From Phytophthora sp. 'mugwort' (lineage: Eukaryota > Oomycota > Peronosporomycetes > Peronosporales > Peronosporaceae): a DNA stretch of 64,000 bases. The translations under genes were made by a program, and so were the position numbers. The notes beneath the pieces were generated by a model. That model ran no database searches. It saw only the letters and a program-made list of their open reading frames with translations, and was not told the DNA's origin. How positions within the stretch are numbered: the first letter of the stretch is position 1; the number at the start of each line of letters is the position of its first letter. Location of the stretch: positions 62,001 through 126,000 of the forward strand of contig JAUCEF010000018.1 of NCBI GenBank assembly GCA_033558025.1. Reading direction: 5' to 3'. Below are positions 42,465-53,299 of the stretch, piece by piece.

Positions 42465-42826
42465 AACATGAGCGTCATCAGCTTAAAGTTCTGCAAAAAA
42501 CGCTACAAGATCGTTTTATTTTTTCAGAATATTTACTGTTTCCATGAAAACTCAATCAAGCGAGATGTATGCCTGCGTCTCCGAACATGGGCCTCTATTC
42601 CTTACCCCATGTCGCTTAAGCGTGGCCGTTTTGTATCTCATACCAGCAGTCTGAAGAGGGGGGAAGTGCGCGCTAATTGGGTAAGCATTTGCCGCACTTG
42701 GCCCATACAAGCATTGAGTGGAAAGGGAGGCGTGGACGCATAGAAGAATTCAGAATATGATAGATTAGAAAGTCTCCACCCAGGTTTGACCTGGATATTG
42801 CAGGAGAGGACATTCTCAGTGACCCC
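42428..42826 (+). mobile_element. Fanzor-derived short non-autonomous element (right arm)
   Basis: Mirror copy of 32405-32802, so it was already inserted before the inverted duplication. The 3' part retains TAG, the CCAGGT/ACCTGG hairpin and GACATTCTCAGTGACCCC. A segment GGCGTGGACGCATAGAAGA aligns with the Fanzor C-terminal codons of the 44391 copy. Confidence 0.6.
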
Positions 42827-42851
42827 TGTAATATATTTCTTTTGTTAGACG

Positions 42852-43121
42852 TCACAGAGCTGCCTCGCGCTCGGGCTCCTCTTGCCACGTGAGCTCTTTC
42901 ATGCGAGTCTCGAGCTTGGCCAGATCGTCGTCGTAGGTTGCAAGGCGCGTTGACAGTCCGTTCAGGTGTGTCACCGCGCCACAATCGCTCGATGGTGTGC
43001 AGATCGGGGCAAGCGCCTCTGACAATGCGATGAAAACGTCAACGAAGCGCTCGCGTTCATCGAGGGTAGGAATGCCATCAACCACCTTGGTCAGCTCAAA
43101 TCGCGAATGCGCAACATCCAT
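42852..43121 (-). CDS. unrecognised 89-residue helical protein (right arm copy)
   Basis: Longer version of the left-arm small protein, ending QEEPEREAAL. It lies directly downstream of the coiled-coil gene on the same strand, in the same order as in the left arm. Confidence 0.5.
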   Translation of the reverse strand: MDVAHSRFELTKVVDGIPTLDERERFVDVFIALSEALAPICTPSSDCGAVTHLNGLSTRLATYDDDLAKLETRMKELTWQEEPEREAAL

Positions 43122-43163
43122 GATCAGTTCAAAACCCTATCAACCGAAGAACAGAAGAAAAAA

Positions 43164-44049
43164 TCAATGCATCTTCATTCGTTTTGGTCGAAAACCGTCT
43201 GTTGTCTCACTCACCTCCTCTTCCAGCTGCCGTTTATTTGTCCGCCATGACTCATCGAGGATTTGACCGCAAGCCTTGCTGTAGCGCTCCGTGTCTGCCA
43301 TGGGTTTAAAGACAACGATAGTATTCGTGGTCATGGTAGGCGATGGCCTGTACACGTCCGTTATTTCGCGAAATGACCGCTACCTGATGACATCGGCCTT
43401 CAGCCCAGAGCGAACTTCGAAGACCGCCTTCATCGGCCTCGGTCGCGCAAAATCCTTGGATATCGAGCGGGTGACCTCCGCTCCGTAGGTGTACAGCGTA
43501 GCTTTGGTATCCGATATGAACCCGCCGAACCCGTTGACAGCATCAGTGACCTTGGGTTTGTACTTGTACGCGAGGTTGAGGTGAAAATACAGCAGCCTCG
43601 CACAAAGCTTTTCGGTTGTCCTTGTTGTTCCTCTCCATTCGATTGAGGAAATCGGTTTTCCCTTCCTTCATTGCCTTTTCGTGCTTCTCCTCCAACTTTT
43701 TCACTGTCTTTTCGAGCTTCTCCTCCAACTCCTTCATTGCTTTTTCGTGCTTCTCTTCCAGATCTTTCTCACGGCGTTCTGAATTTGCGAGAGAGATGCA
43801 CCCCTGCAAAACACGGTTGAGGCGATTATTCTCCCTCTTCAGACGGTCAACCTCGTCTTCCAGCTTCTTCGTCTCCTTCGCGTGGCGTGCTTGTTCAACT
43901 GCTGTCTCCTTCGCGTGGCGTGCTTGTTCAACTGCTATCGCCTTGTCCATACGACCGTCTGCGTAGGCCATCACGCGTGTTGTGAAGAGCATGGCACCCT
44001 CTTCATCGCGGAGGCGCTTGTCGTGGGCGGGAGCGGTGGACGGATTCAT
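43164..44049 (-). pseudogene. coiled-coil protein, full-length copy with in-frame stop
   Basis: Starts at ATG 44049 (MNPSTAPAHDKRLRDEEGAM) and has a duplicated VEQARHAKET unit followed by a long heptad region (LEDEVDRLKRENNRLNRVLQ, EEKHEKAMKELEEKLEKTVK). A frame change near 43605 and a TAG at about 43380 precede the conserved end (TTNTIVVFKPMADTERYS...FRPKRMKMH). The TAG also occurs in the truncated left copy. Resembles a structural coiled-coil protein; family unknown. Confidence 0.5.
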
Positions 44050-44208
44050 AGCAGAAATGTTGTGCTGAATTTGCTGCTTTTGTTTGTTTCGCGCGCAAAA
44101 TATTTCCAGTTCTGTTTTTTGCAGCGGGAAAAAAGAGGTGGACCACACAAACTTATGATGCGATGCAGCTTGGTCGACACCATGTGATCCAACTGCCGCA
44201 GCAGTGGC

Positions 44209-44394
44209 TCACCGATGCAAGTCCATGAACGTCCCGCGCGGGTTCTCGCAGACTATCTTCGATGTGTCGGAGGTCTTGCTCTTGATGAGGATGCAGATGT
44301 CAACGTAGTCGGCTCGGTCAAGTTCTTTGATTGCCGTTGTTATTTTTTTTTCTTTATCGTCTTGATGTCCTCCGTGTCCGATTACGGAGCTCAC
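44209..44394 (-). pseudogene. small NET-like (BET extraterminal-like) protein, frameshifted
   Basis: ITTAIKELDRADYVDICILI and KIVCENPRGTFMDLHR resemble the helical NET domain seen in BET proteins and in small giant-virus proteins. After the TGA the next frame continues EPLLRQLDHMVSTKLHRI, which would complete the last helix, so a one-base frameshift near 44208 is likely. The start is overlapped by the mobile element at 44391. Tentative. Confidence 0.35.
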
Positions 44395-44817
44395 TGAAAA
44401 TGTCCACCCTGTTTTCTCAGAATATATACCGTTTCCGTATGTATACGTCTCCGAGCAATGGGCCTATTTCTTACCCCATATCGCTCAAACGTGGCTGTTT
44501 TGTATCTCATGTCAGCAGTCTGAAGACGGGAAGCGTGTGCTCATTGGGTGGCCATTTGCTGCACTTGGCCATACAAGCACTGGGGGGTTTCTACGGCCGG
44601 TTGCTCAACAAGACGTGCTACGGACTGCTACGCTGCGGCCGCGATGATTGTAATGCCGGCTACTGGGACCGCGACGGGAATGCATCGAGTAACATACTGC
44701 TCAAGAGCGAGGTGCTGGGGCGCGGACGGATGAAAGAGTTCAGAAGATTGTAGATTGAAAAACCGTGGAGATGAGAAAGTCTTCGGATATTGCAGGAGAT
44801 GACATTTCAGTGATCCC
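44391..44817 (+). mobile_element. short transposon carrying a Fanzor C-terminal fragment
   Basis: The left end TCACTGAAAATGTCC and right end GACATTTCAGTGATCCC are inverted repeats of each other. The left 180 bases and right 70 bases align with the three other family copies, but only this one keeps an extra internal segment (about 44585-44745) that codes for a nuclease C-terminus. Confidence 0.6.
44585..44753 (+). pseudogene. Fanzor/TnpB-like RNA-guided nuclease, C-terminal fragment
   Basis: The frame gives FYGRLLNKTCYGLLRCGRDD, then CNAGYWDRDGNASSNIL and a basic end GRGRMKEFRRL before TAG. LLRCGRDDC is half of the zinc ribbon and WDRDGNASSNIL matches the RuvC-III motif of TnpB/Fanzor proteins (typically NRDxNAxxNIL), whose Asp is catalytic. 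The N-terminal body, including RuvC-I and -II, is absent, so the fragment cannot cut DNA. Fanzors occur in oomycete transposons and giant viruses. Confidence 0.55.
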
Positions 44818-44872
44818 AATAATAATAACATATAGGCGTCGAATATGCAAGAAAATATATATATATATACCT

Positions 44873-47155
44873 ATGACGTTACTGAACAAGGGTTCGCTCG
44901 TCGCCCGCATGGGGGAGGACCAGGCGAGACTGGACGGTATGGTGCCCATCAACTACATCATGTCGTGGTTCGATGAGCGCATTGACAACCGCGCCGCCAC
45001 GGACATGAGCGACCGAGTGGTAGTGCTGCTGAGCAAGACGGGTTCGGGTAAAAGCACCAGCATCGCCCCCAACCTGTACCTGCGCTTCTTCAACCGCTAC
45101 CGCTCCAAGATCGTCATCACCCAGTCGCGGCAACTCACCGCCACAGAGATCCCGAAAGACATCGCTACCATCCCGGAGTATCAGCAGCCGAATGATAACG
45201 GCCTGTCAATTGAGCTGTACCGCAACCTCGGGTTTCAGACTATGGAGTTCGCGAAGAAGCCGACGGAGAAGGGGATCCTCTTCTGCACGACCGGCATCCT
45301 GCTGCAGTCCATCAAGAACATGCCGAGGACCAGTTCTGCAGGCGGTACAAGTTCGTGATCGTCGACGAGGCCCCGACCGCGCGCTCGACGTCGACCTGAT
45401 CCTCAAGCTCATGAAACGGCTCGTTCAGTCCAGGCTGGGCAACGGCGCTCCGTTCTTCATCGTCATGAGCGCCACACTCAACGTGGCGCGGTTCTGCAAG
45501 TACTTTAAAACGCGCACGGTGTTCGAGGTGATCGGTCAGTCCAAGCCCATTGAGGTGGTCTACACGCCCGTGGACGTGGGCAACATCTACGCCAAGACCT
45601 GCGAGATCATCGTCGACATCGACCGGTACGAGGAGAAGAAACCGCCATCGCCGGGGGTGCAGGACGTAATCGTGCTAATGTCCTCTTCGGCGTACATCGC
45701 GCGCATGGTGGCGGCGCTACAGAGCGCGTGAACGATCAGGTTGCCAAGAAAATCGTGTCCATCGCCATCACAGCGGAGGACGTGCGCAACGTCTCGCCAG
45801 CAATGCAGCTTGTGCAGGAGACCGATCAGTCCAAGCTGTTTGTGCCGGTAGCACCACCGAGCTGGCATTCCGCCGCGTGATCGTGTCTACGAACGTGGCC
45901 GAAACGGGACTGACGCTGCCCTCATTGCGGTATTGCATCGACACAGCGATGCAATTCTCCAACGAGTTCAACGCGTGCCACGGCCTTCATATCATGGTTA
46001 CGAAGCCGACTACGCGAGGCATGTCCACGCAGCGCAAGGGGCGAGTGGGGCGAAAACACCCGGGCGTGTTCTTCCCGCTCTACACAGAGGCGACCGAGAA
46101 GAGACTGCTCGCCGACGACGCGCCCAAGATCGAGGAGTTCACCACCCACCTTCTCGCGATCATCGTCAGCACAACGTATCCTCGCTGGACCGACTGCCCA
46201 TCTGGGAGATGCCCACGCCCCCGCCAGACGACAGCGTACGCTACTCGCTAGAGAGGCTGTTCGTGCTAGGCGCCATCGACGACATGGGGCGGGCGACCGA
46301 GCTGGGGCGCATGATGAACAAGTTCCACAAGCTCGGCATCGAGTCCGTGAAGATGACCCTCGGCGGGCTGGTCTTCGGGGCCCCACTGAAAGAACTCGTT
46401 GCGCTTGCGTGTCTGCTGAGCGTAGGCCGCACCGACATCATTCAGTCGTACAAAGTAACGGGCTTTGCCCCGTTCAACACCGGGCGGCTGATGCACGAGC
46501 TCGACCGAAGCGATAAGCGGCAGCAGCGCGGCAAATGCGACATGGGCGCCTTCAACCTCCTCAAGGCGCAGCTGCTGCTGGGCTGCGAGATACTAGAGCT
46601 CTGATGGTCTACCAGTACTTCAGTGAGAAGGCCACTCAGCTCGGCACATGCGCGCTGGCAGATTGGTGCGACACCAAGGGGCTGGGCTACCACAGCCTCT
46701 GCAGAACCACCGAGTTCGTCGACGAAGTATACTGGCAAATGCTCGAACAGCTGAAGATCAATCCTGTCCGCAACACCTCCGAGCGCGATGACTTGTACCA
46801 GACGATGAAGCGCAGCGTATCCGACACCAGTCGAATTGAGCTCGTCGAAGCCGTCATCCGGATAAAGCGCTGCATTTACGAAAGATACAAGTGCAACACG
46901 CTGGTCTGGCACGAAGCACTCAACTCGTTTCGCACGCTGGACGGAGTGTCCGTCGCCGTGAACAGCAGCGTCGCCAGCCGGCTGCGCTTCCAGTCGCAGG
47001 GGGCGTCCTTCACGCAACAGCACCCGCGCGTGCTGGTCTGCAAGGAGATCATATCGCAAATGGATCTGCGTACAGGGAAGCTCACCCACGAGGCCAAAGT
47101 TGTGTCCGTCATGGACGGATACGTCCACACCGATCTCCGGTTTACCAAGTTATGA
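44873..47155 (+). pseudogene. NPH-II-like DExH-box (SF2) RNA helicase, frameshifted
   Basis: Start at ATG 44873. Motifs in order: Walker A (VVLLSKTGSGKST), Walker B/motif II (KFVIVDEA, where an apparent one-base loss follows immediately), motif III (FIVMSATLNV), motif V (VIVSTNVAETGLTLPSLRY), motif VI (STQRKGRVGRKHPGVFFPLY). A helical C-terminal region follows (PLKELVALACLLSVGRTDII) and a last domain to the TGA at 47153-47155. The long basic motif VI with RKGRVGR is characteristic of the NPH-II group encoded by large DNA viruses. At least four frame changes (near 45360, 45730, 45870 and 46200, with another near 46600) make it a pseudogene or indicate sequencing errors. Confidence 0.75.
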
Positions 47156-47185
47156 TGTCCGAGGCAGAAAAACACTCGTATCATT

Positions 47186-47601
47186 GGGGTCACTGAGAAT
47201 GTCCTCCCCTGTAATATCCAGGTCTAACCTGGGTGGAGACTTTCTCATCTCCATGTTTTTTTAATCTACGATCTTCTGAATTCTTCTATGCGTCCACGCC
47301 TCCCTTTCCACTCGATGTTTGTATGGGCCAAGTGCGGCAAATGCTTACCCAATTAGCGCGTACTTCCCCCCTCTTCAGACTGCTGGTATGAGATACAAAA
47401 CGGCCACGCTTAAGCGACATGGGGTAAGGAATAGAGGCCCATTGTTCGGAGACGCAGGCATACATCTCGCTCGATTGAGTTTTCATGGAAACAGTATATA
47501 TTCTGAAAAAAACAATGATCTTGTAACGTTTTTTGCAGAACTTAAAACTGATGACGCTCATGTTTTGAGCAGCGGTACGGCTCCATATTCCTTTTTTTGC
47601 C
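47186..47601 (-). mobile_element. Fanzor-derived short non-autonomous element, fourth copy
   Basis: Starts GGGGTCACTGAGAATGTCC and ends in a T-run before GCC, like the 32405 copy, which it resembles closely over the whole length. It sits just past the helicase stop and marks the right edge of the viral-like region. In its 3' structure the outer stem changes GGAGA to GGGGA, which still pairs through a G-U wobble. Confidence 0.6.
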
Positions 47602-47711
47602 CAAATTGAGGAGTCCAACAGTTTGAAAAAAGGAGGGGTCGTCACTCGCCTCCCCATTTAAGAAAATCCCGGGATTTAAATTCTGCCCCCCCCCCCCTTC
47701 GCAGCGCGAAT

Positions 47712-49530
47712 ATGGGCGCTGGGAAACCAGCGACGAGGACATCGAAGGACAAGCGCAGACTGCATACGGACGACGAGGACAACGAGCTTGAACCCCTCTA
47801 TCGGAGACTGTGGATGCCGCAGCATCAGCGGCCATTAGCGCGACTGCTCCAGAAATCGCTCAGACTAGTTTTGACTCGTAGCTCCACTTCCGCGCGTCGC
47901 TCGAGCACTATCAAGCGGGGACGTCCCAGGTTCGTTTACCTCACTGTCGTCTAACGCTCTCTTCATACTAACCACCGATAAGGTCTATTGTGGTGTAACC
48001 ACAATGAAATCAACATCGCGGAACAAGCGCATACTAGAAAGGCACAAAGAGACGACGAACCTTTGCCGCGCGTTGTTCCAGTAACGCGATTCGAATAGCG
48101 TGGTAACAAGCTCCTACGCTGCACGCACTACGGGCGGCTCGGCACAGGAAGCGGCGAGAGGCCCAGACAAAAGCCACGCAACGTTGGTTGCACTGCCGGG
48201 TACGTTGATTCGACTAACTGGCTAAATTTCCTCGATGAACTGATTTTATGCTGTGCTAAATGGCTATGAATGGCAAGTATGTGTTACGTTACACTCTCGC
48301 GTGCACAACTATCGTCTCAGTGAAGACGTCTACAAGCAGTACGGCCGCGTCCGGACGACTTTGCCTAATGACCTGATTGGTCAGGTGAACCAAATGCTCT
48401 CTCATCATAGCGAGCGCTGCTCGATTTGGCATTTTGTTCTAGACAAAGCAGACAGCGAGATGTCAATGAAAGACATCCATAGTCTCGTGGCGCGACTGGT
48501 AAGGCAGAACTATTCATCGCCTACGCTCGAAGGAATAATTGACAAGTACTTGCGCGATTTCTGTGGGGACGAAGGAAACACAGCGCGTGTCGTCCAGGAC
48601 GAGCAGGTACGATACGAGGTGTGTGCTGTATATTGATATTTTTCTGAAGCTATATTTTTCTTGTTTTAAGCAGTCGGTTGCGATTAATATTGCTATGCAA
48701 TCTTCTCATATGCGACGTATGTTTGCATCGTTCCCAGAAGTCATACTGAGCGATGCTACGCATGGACCAACGACTCAAACTACAAGCTCTTTAGTTTCAT
48801 GGTGCATGCACCATTAATGAAACAATCGGCAAAGGGCAGCATGTACAGGTATGTGAGCCGCTATATATTTTATATGCCGAGACTTACCCATGATTGCATC
48901 CGAATGAATTCGGATGGATTAGATCGGATTCGGACTCATTCGAATCTATTTTATCTCCAGCAACATATCTACATGTTTTTTTGTGTTTCACAAACGCATT
49001 TGTAGCATGCTCTTGTAGAAAATGAACGCAAGGAAACACTCCGCGCTGTCTGCGAAGCGTTTAAAGATGCTAATGAGTCGTGGAAACAAATTGAATGTAT
49101 CGTTGTTGACAGTCCATGTCGGAGATTACCATTATGCACGAGCAATTTCCTGGCTCACGTGTGCTGCTCTGCGAGTGGGATTTGTAAATACATATCTTTC
49201 AAAAAAAGAAATCTGCGATCAGGCCAATTACGAGTTCCGCGTTTGAACGGTCCGAATTCGAAACTGTCGTCAACATACTTGTGGATGCGTCATCGGAGTC
49301 AACATACGAGCTTTTCAAGAAGGAGATTTACGCCACAATTCAGTCTAAAATATGTCGAGAAAACTCGAAATCCTGCTTTGACATGAATTGGGACAATTGC
49401 CGCGATATGTGGGCCAAGTTTGAGCGCACCAACGTCCCACATCTCGGCAACACGACAAATAACAGGTTGGTGTCAAGCTGGGCAAAACGGAAGCGAGAGG
49501 TAAACCGACATATGCATCTCGCTCGATAAA
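47712..49530 (+). pseudogene. second MULE transposase, degenerate
   Basis: Order of domains as in the 21924-23978 element: N-terminal FRASLEHYQAGTSQVR at about 47895-47945 behind an in-frame stop; zinc-binding region with WQVCVTLHSRVHNYRLSEDV at 48253-48636; DDE core with FPEVILSDATHG (first Asp intact) at 48725-48780 followed by frame changes; and C-terminal NWDNCRDMWAKFERTNVP with LGNTTNNRLVSSWAKR at 49281-49529. Several stops and frameshifts. Confidence 0.7.
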
Positions 49531-50279
49531 TGCATTGTTGCAAGCATGCACTTTCCGCGAGGTTTCGAGCAGGACTGGAACCGCAAGCTGAGAGAAATAT
49601 CATTGGTGAAGATTGTTAGCGTGGACAAAGAGTTGCAGCAACTTGCTCAGCTTCTGTCGAAACACGCACTTGAACTTGTCTGGGAGTAGTACGACGCGGC
49701 TGTCAAGTACCGTTACAATATATATTCTGCTATCCCACATCTGAAGATGGTACAGTACGTGCCCTCAGCACCCATGATCGAGACCACGGCTGCAGACGAG
49801 GATGTTCGTGTCGAGTACACGGTGAACTTGAGATCATGGAGGTGCGATCGTGGAGGTGCAGCTGCATGTTTATGGCAACACATTTACTGTCGTGTCGTCA
49901 TGTTATATACGTCAGGCATGATATGGCGTTGACACCTGCCATTCCACCAATCTTCACCCCCGTTGGCTGCTCAGTGATGTGCGGCGTATACATGACACGC
50001 CTGTACTATTGCAAGACGATCATGACGCATCTGGAATCACCAGGCGAAGAAAAGCAACAAATACACGGCTCACATCTGTGGCTAAGCTCAACACGCTGCG
50101 GTATATCATGATGGAGATTTTTGAGATTGCGGCAGGTTAGGACCACGGGAGTTCCTCGAGGTGCTGGCCTACTGCGAAGATACGAAAGCTGTGATCAAGA
50201 GCGGCAGACAGCCGCGCCTGAACACATTGCCGATTAACTCATTCCAATTTTTTACCGAGGCTCCTTCCAAAACAGTTGC

Positions 50280-50460
50280 AGTTGCGACCGAGTCCGCCGA
50301 GTCTACGACCGATTCCACCAATACTCCGACACAATTGACCGAATCTACGACCGAGTTGACCGAGTCTGCTACGAAGACACTTGAGTCAGGCCCCCAAAAA
50401 AACATCGAATCCGTCGAGTCGGCGGCCGAATCAACCGAACCTGTAGGAGGCGCACCCGCG
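50280..50460 (+). repeat. Ser/Thr/Glu-rich coding repeat linker (MULE to Ulp1)
   Basis: Imperfect short repeats encode TESAESTTDSTNTPTQLTES and similar units. It occupies the position between transposase and C48 protease that the 42-bp minisatellite fills in the other element. Confidence 0.55.
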
Positions 50461-50994
50461 GTTTGAAATGGTCTGCCAGGATTCGAGTCGACAGACTATG
50501 GTGGAGAGATGCCTACGAACGTCTCCTTCAAAATTGCAACCACAACAAAGCGAAGCGGTCGCTCGGAACATGATTCGAAGAAAGTCAAGCAACTAAACAA
50601 GCTCGGATACTTGCGACCAAGAAGCGTGCCCACGGAGAGAGACTCGTCAATCCGGAAGAGCCCGTCATGGATACATTTGATAATAATCCCATCTCGTTTG
50701 GAGGTTGCGGGTCATACCTCGGAGATTTCAGGTTACGCCAGCTAACATCAAACTTATGCCTATCGTCAAGAAAATGACTCCCGAATTTTGTGACCCTCGA
50801 TCCATTGATCAGATATTTTCTCCTAGCCTGCTTGAAATTTTTCGCGTCATGGCAAACCAATGTTGCGAGAAGATCAAGAAATAATGGATTAGACCACTTC
50901 TGTTTTCCGAGGTTGCACTTACACTGAAGAAACAACAGTACTCTGCGGATATGCTTTTAGCAATGCGAAAATTGCATAAGCGACTCAGAAGTTC

Positions 50995-51690
50995 GTGGAC
51001 ATTGAGGCGTGTGTTTCATGGCTGGATCAGAAACCACACAAGATATTCGTTCCTGCTTCAAACACGTTTCAGGATTACGACACCGCGCATGATAAAGTCG
51101 TAAAGGCGAGGGAGAACCTTGACGTGCTCAAGCCGTGTATCAGCCTCGTGCGTTACGGAGGTAAGAATATCTCGACGACGAGTGCGTGATGATATCCATC
51201 CGCTTTATAGGCAAGGCAACAAGGTGGAAAGTTATTCCCGTGTAAGCGACATCATTTCGTTTCAGACGTGAAGAAAGAAGCGGTACATGAAAGGTCACCA
51301 TATCATGCTCGAGATGATGGAGTACTAGCAAAATTTATGGGCTTCACTTACGTGACTGCAGTGAAAATGGAAGCTGAAACGCACTGGTGTGGTGTTGTCG
51401 TGCATGCTGAAAAGGACCCGGTACGTATTTGACCCGTTCAATGCACACTGTGATGCGGTCTCGAAGCACGTTTCAGCGCTTATGCCGCCATTTATTCCAC
51501 CTGGTATGAAGATACAATGGACTACACTAGAGCATGGAACAGTACGATGGATACAACTGCGGAGTCGCCACCTTGATGGCGTTGGAAACGCATTTGCGCA
51601 ACATCGATCCAGCACCCTACAACGGCAAGATCGCAACAACTTTTTACCGCTACAGGTATTTGGTGCCTGCACGGTTTGGCTAATAGTTGA
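50995..51690 (+). pseudogene. Ulp1-like C48 protease domain of second MULE element
   Basis: 50995-51189 covers the upstream region (CVSWLDQKPHKIFVPASN). Catalytic residues follow in two frames: His in KMEAETHWCGVVVHAEKDP (about 51360-51420), then Gln and Cys in EQYDGYNCGVATLMALE (about 51534-51585), followed by FYRYRYL. A frameshift separates the histidine from the cysteine part, so the enzyme is dead as read. Confidence 0.65.
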
Positions 51691-51699
51691 CCAGCATTA

Positions 51700-52290
51700 A
51701 TATGCAAAATTCGTGTGGTTAAATTGGATCAAAACCTCTGCTCTTTTACTCGTCCCTATGTACTCCATGCCGTTCGACTCAAGTTGTTCAGGGAATGAAT
51801 CCTGCTCAATCTCCAGCACTCCGAACACAATGATAATGAAGATTTCTGTACCACAATACTTCTACTCGGTGAGCAACATAACATCTTCCAATCGAGATAC
51901 GGCCGCACCAATCGGATCCAAAAGGGATGTCTTCGAAATTCAGAAATATCGGAAATTGGCGGCCAACACTCAATAGGTCATCTTTGTTGTGTGTACAATG
52001 CTGCATCTATATCCTGTCATGTTTTGATGAGTCCGGTCTAGATATCGGTAATAATAGGGAATGACTACCCAAATTGGCCTCTCAGATTCGGACAGCAGAC
52101 TCGTCCATATTCAATCTAAGCATATTTGCTTCTTGATATTAGAGAAATTTCGCAGCCGTACTGGAGTTGACATTCACCAAACCATGGATATCATATTCTG
52201 TATTTGAAAGCGACGCACCAATGCCAATTATCAAAGCTTTCGCTTGGGCCATTCAGTTGAGATTCAGAACTCCGATAGCTGCGCCAGTCA
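51700..52290. other. non-coding interval, nothing recognised
   Basis: About 590 bases between the C48 remnant and the Myb-like gene. It should contain the right end of the MULE and the left end of the Harbinger element, but I could not fix either terminus. Confidence 0.35.
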
Positions 52291-52296
52291 GCAGGA

Positions 52297-53190
52297 ATGG
52301 CGGATATGATCGAAAGATCACGGCACTCCGTGTCCGCATCTGAAGATGACGAGAGCCATTCCACGCCAACAAAGCAGCGGAAAAACCTCGCCGCTGGCGA
52401 TGACCTTGTCCTCCTACGAGTCTCTAATACGATTACTAAGTATGCCATGGGAAGCACCCTACTGCACGGCAAACGGCGTGACGAAGCGCTTTGACAAGGT
52501 AGAACAGATGTGCGTCGAATCACCAGTAATTGTGAAGTATAAACCGGGTACCTCGCTGCGTACTCGACTTGACAAACACGTCAAGCAGTGCCGTGAAGCT
52601 GAGTGCGCATCCCGCCAAACGTCGGGGACTTCAGAGGAGTACGAAGAGCGCAACGCTCTGTTGCAAGACATTGTCCAGCGAGTGAATGGGTGGAAATCGA
52701 CCCGCGAAAATTCCAAGCAAGTAGAGTGCTCCAAGAATGAAGGTATTGAAGCATCGGGCACTCTCATGTGTTGGTTGGCCAAGAGAGAAATCGAGAGTGA
52801 GTTGTACTAGGATTCCCAATCGGATACTGATTAAGCTCATCGATATAGCAGCGTGGGCTCCGCGACGACGCCTTCATCGTTTCTGCCGGCCAGAAGCGTG
52901 TTATGGCCGGTGGAAAAAGGCGAAAGAAAATGGCAAGCAAGAGCGATAAGACGCATACAGCTACGGTCGCAATCAACATTAAAATTGAGGGCATAGCTGG
53001 TGGAAATGCTGAGAAGTACACGTACTTGAATAATCGTATTATCTTCGAGAAAGAGGAAGCCGAGAGAAAGATATCATGAAGAGAAGCGTCGTGAAGAAGC
53101 AGAGCTTATGCGGGAAGAGCCTATGCTAACAGCTGGACGAGCTCGAGAGACGTTCATACTGGAGCTGCTCCAGGTAGGTCTCCGACGTGG
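52297..53190 (+). pseudogene. second Myb/SANT-like Harbinger partner, degenerate
   Basis: Starts MADMIERSRHSVSASEDDES, then KQRKNLAAGDDLVLLRVSNT. A frameshift near 52470 leads to KRFDKVEQMCVES, SLRTRLDKHVKQCREAE, SGTSEEYEERNALLQDIVQR and SGTLMCWLAKRE, the same series of segments as the 15065-15763 gene. A basic/acidic tail continues to about 53190 in other frames. Convergent with the transposase at 53300-54268. Confidence 0.55.
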
Positions 53191-53299
53191 CAGCAATGGA
53201 AGGGAAGTTGTCTAAAATGATATTCAGCCCACAATAACCACGGCCATATTCAGTTATTCTAGACCTTGATATTCATCTAACGTCGTCGGCTTCAGACCA

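Larger units (their letters stand above)
39554..43745. repeat. right arm of 4.2-kb inverted duplication
   Basis: Reverse-oriented partner of 31482-35676. The inner edge is near 39554 (TCTACTACCCC) and the outer edge near 43745 inside the coiled-coil gene, which is complete only on this side. This side is therefore closer to the original arrangement and the left arm is the copied one. Confidence 0.9.

Noticed and set aside
31482..43745. Terminal inverted repeats of a Maverick/Polinton
   Set aside because: No integrase, DNA polymerase B, ATPase or capsid gene between or beside the arms, and the arms themselves carry the genes.
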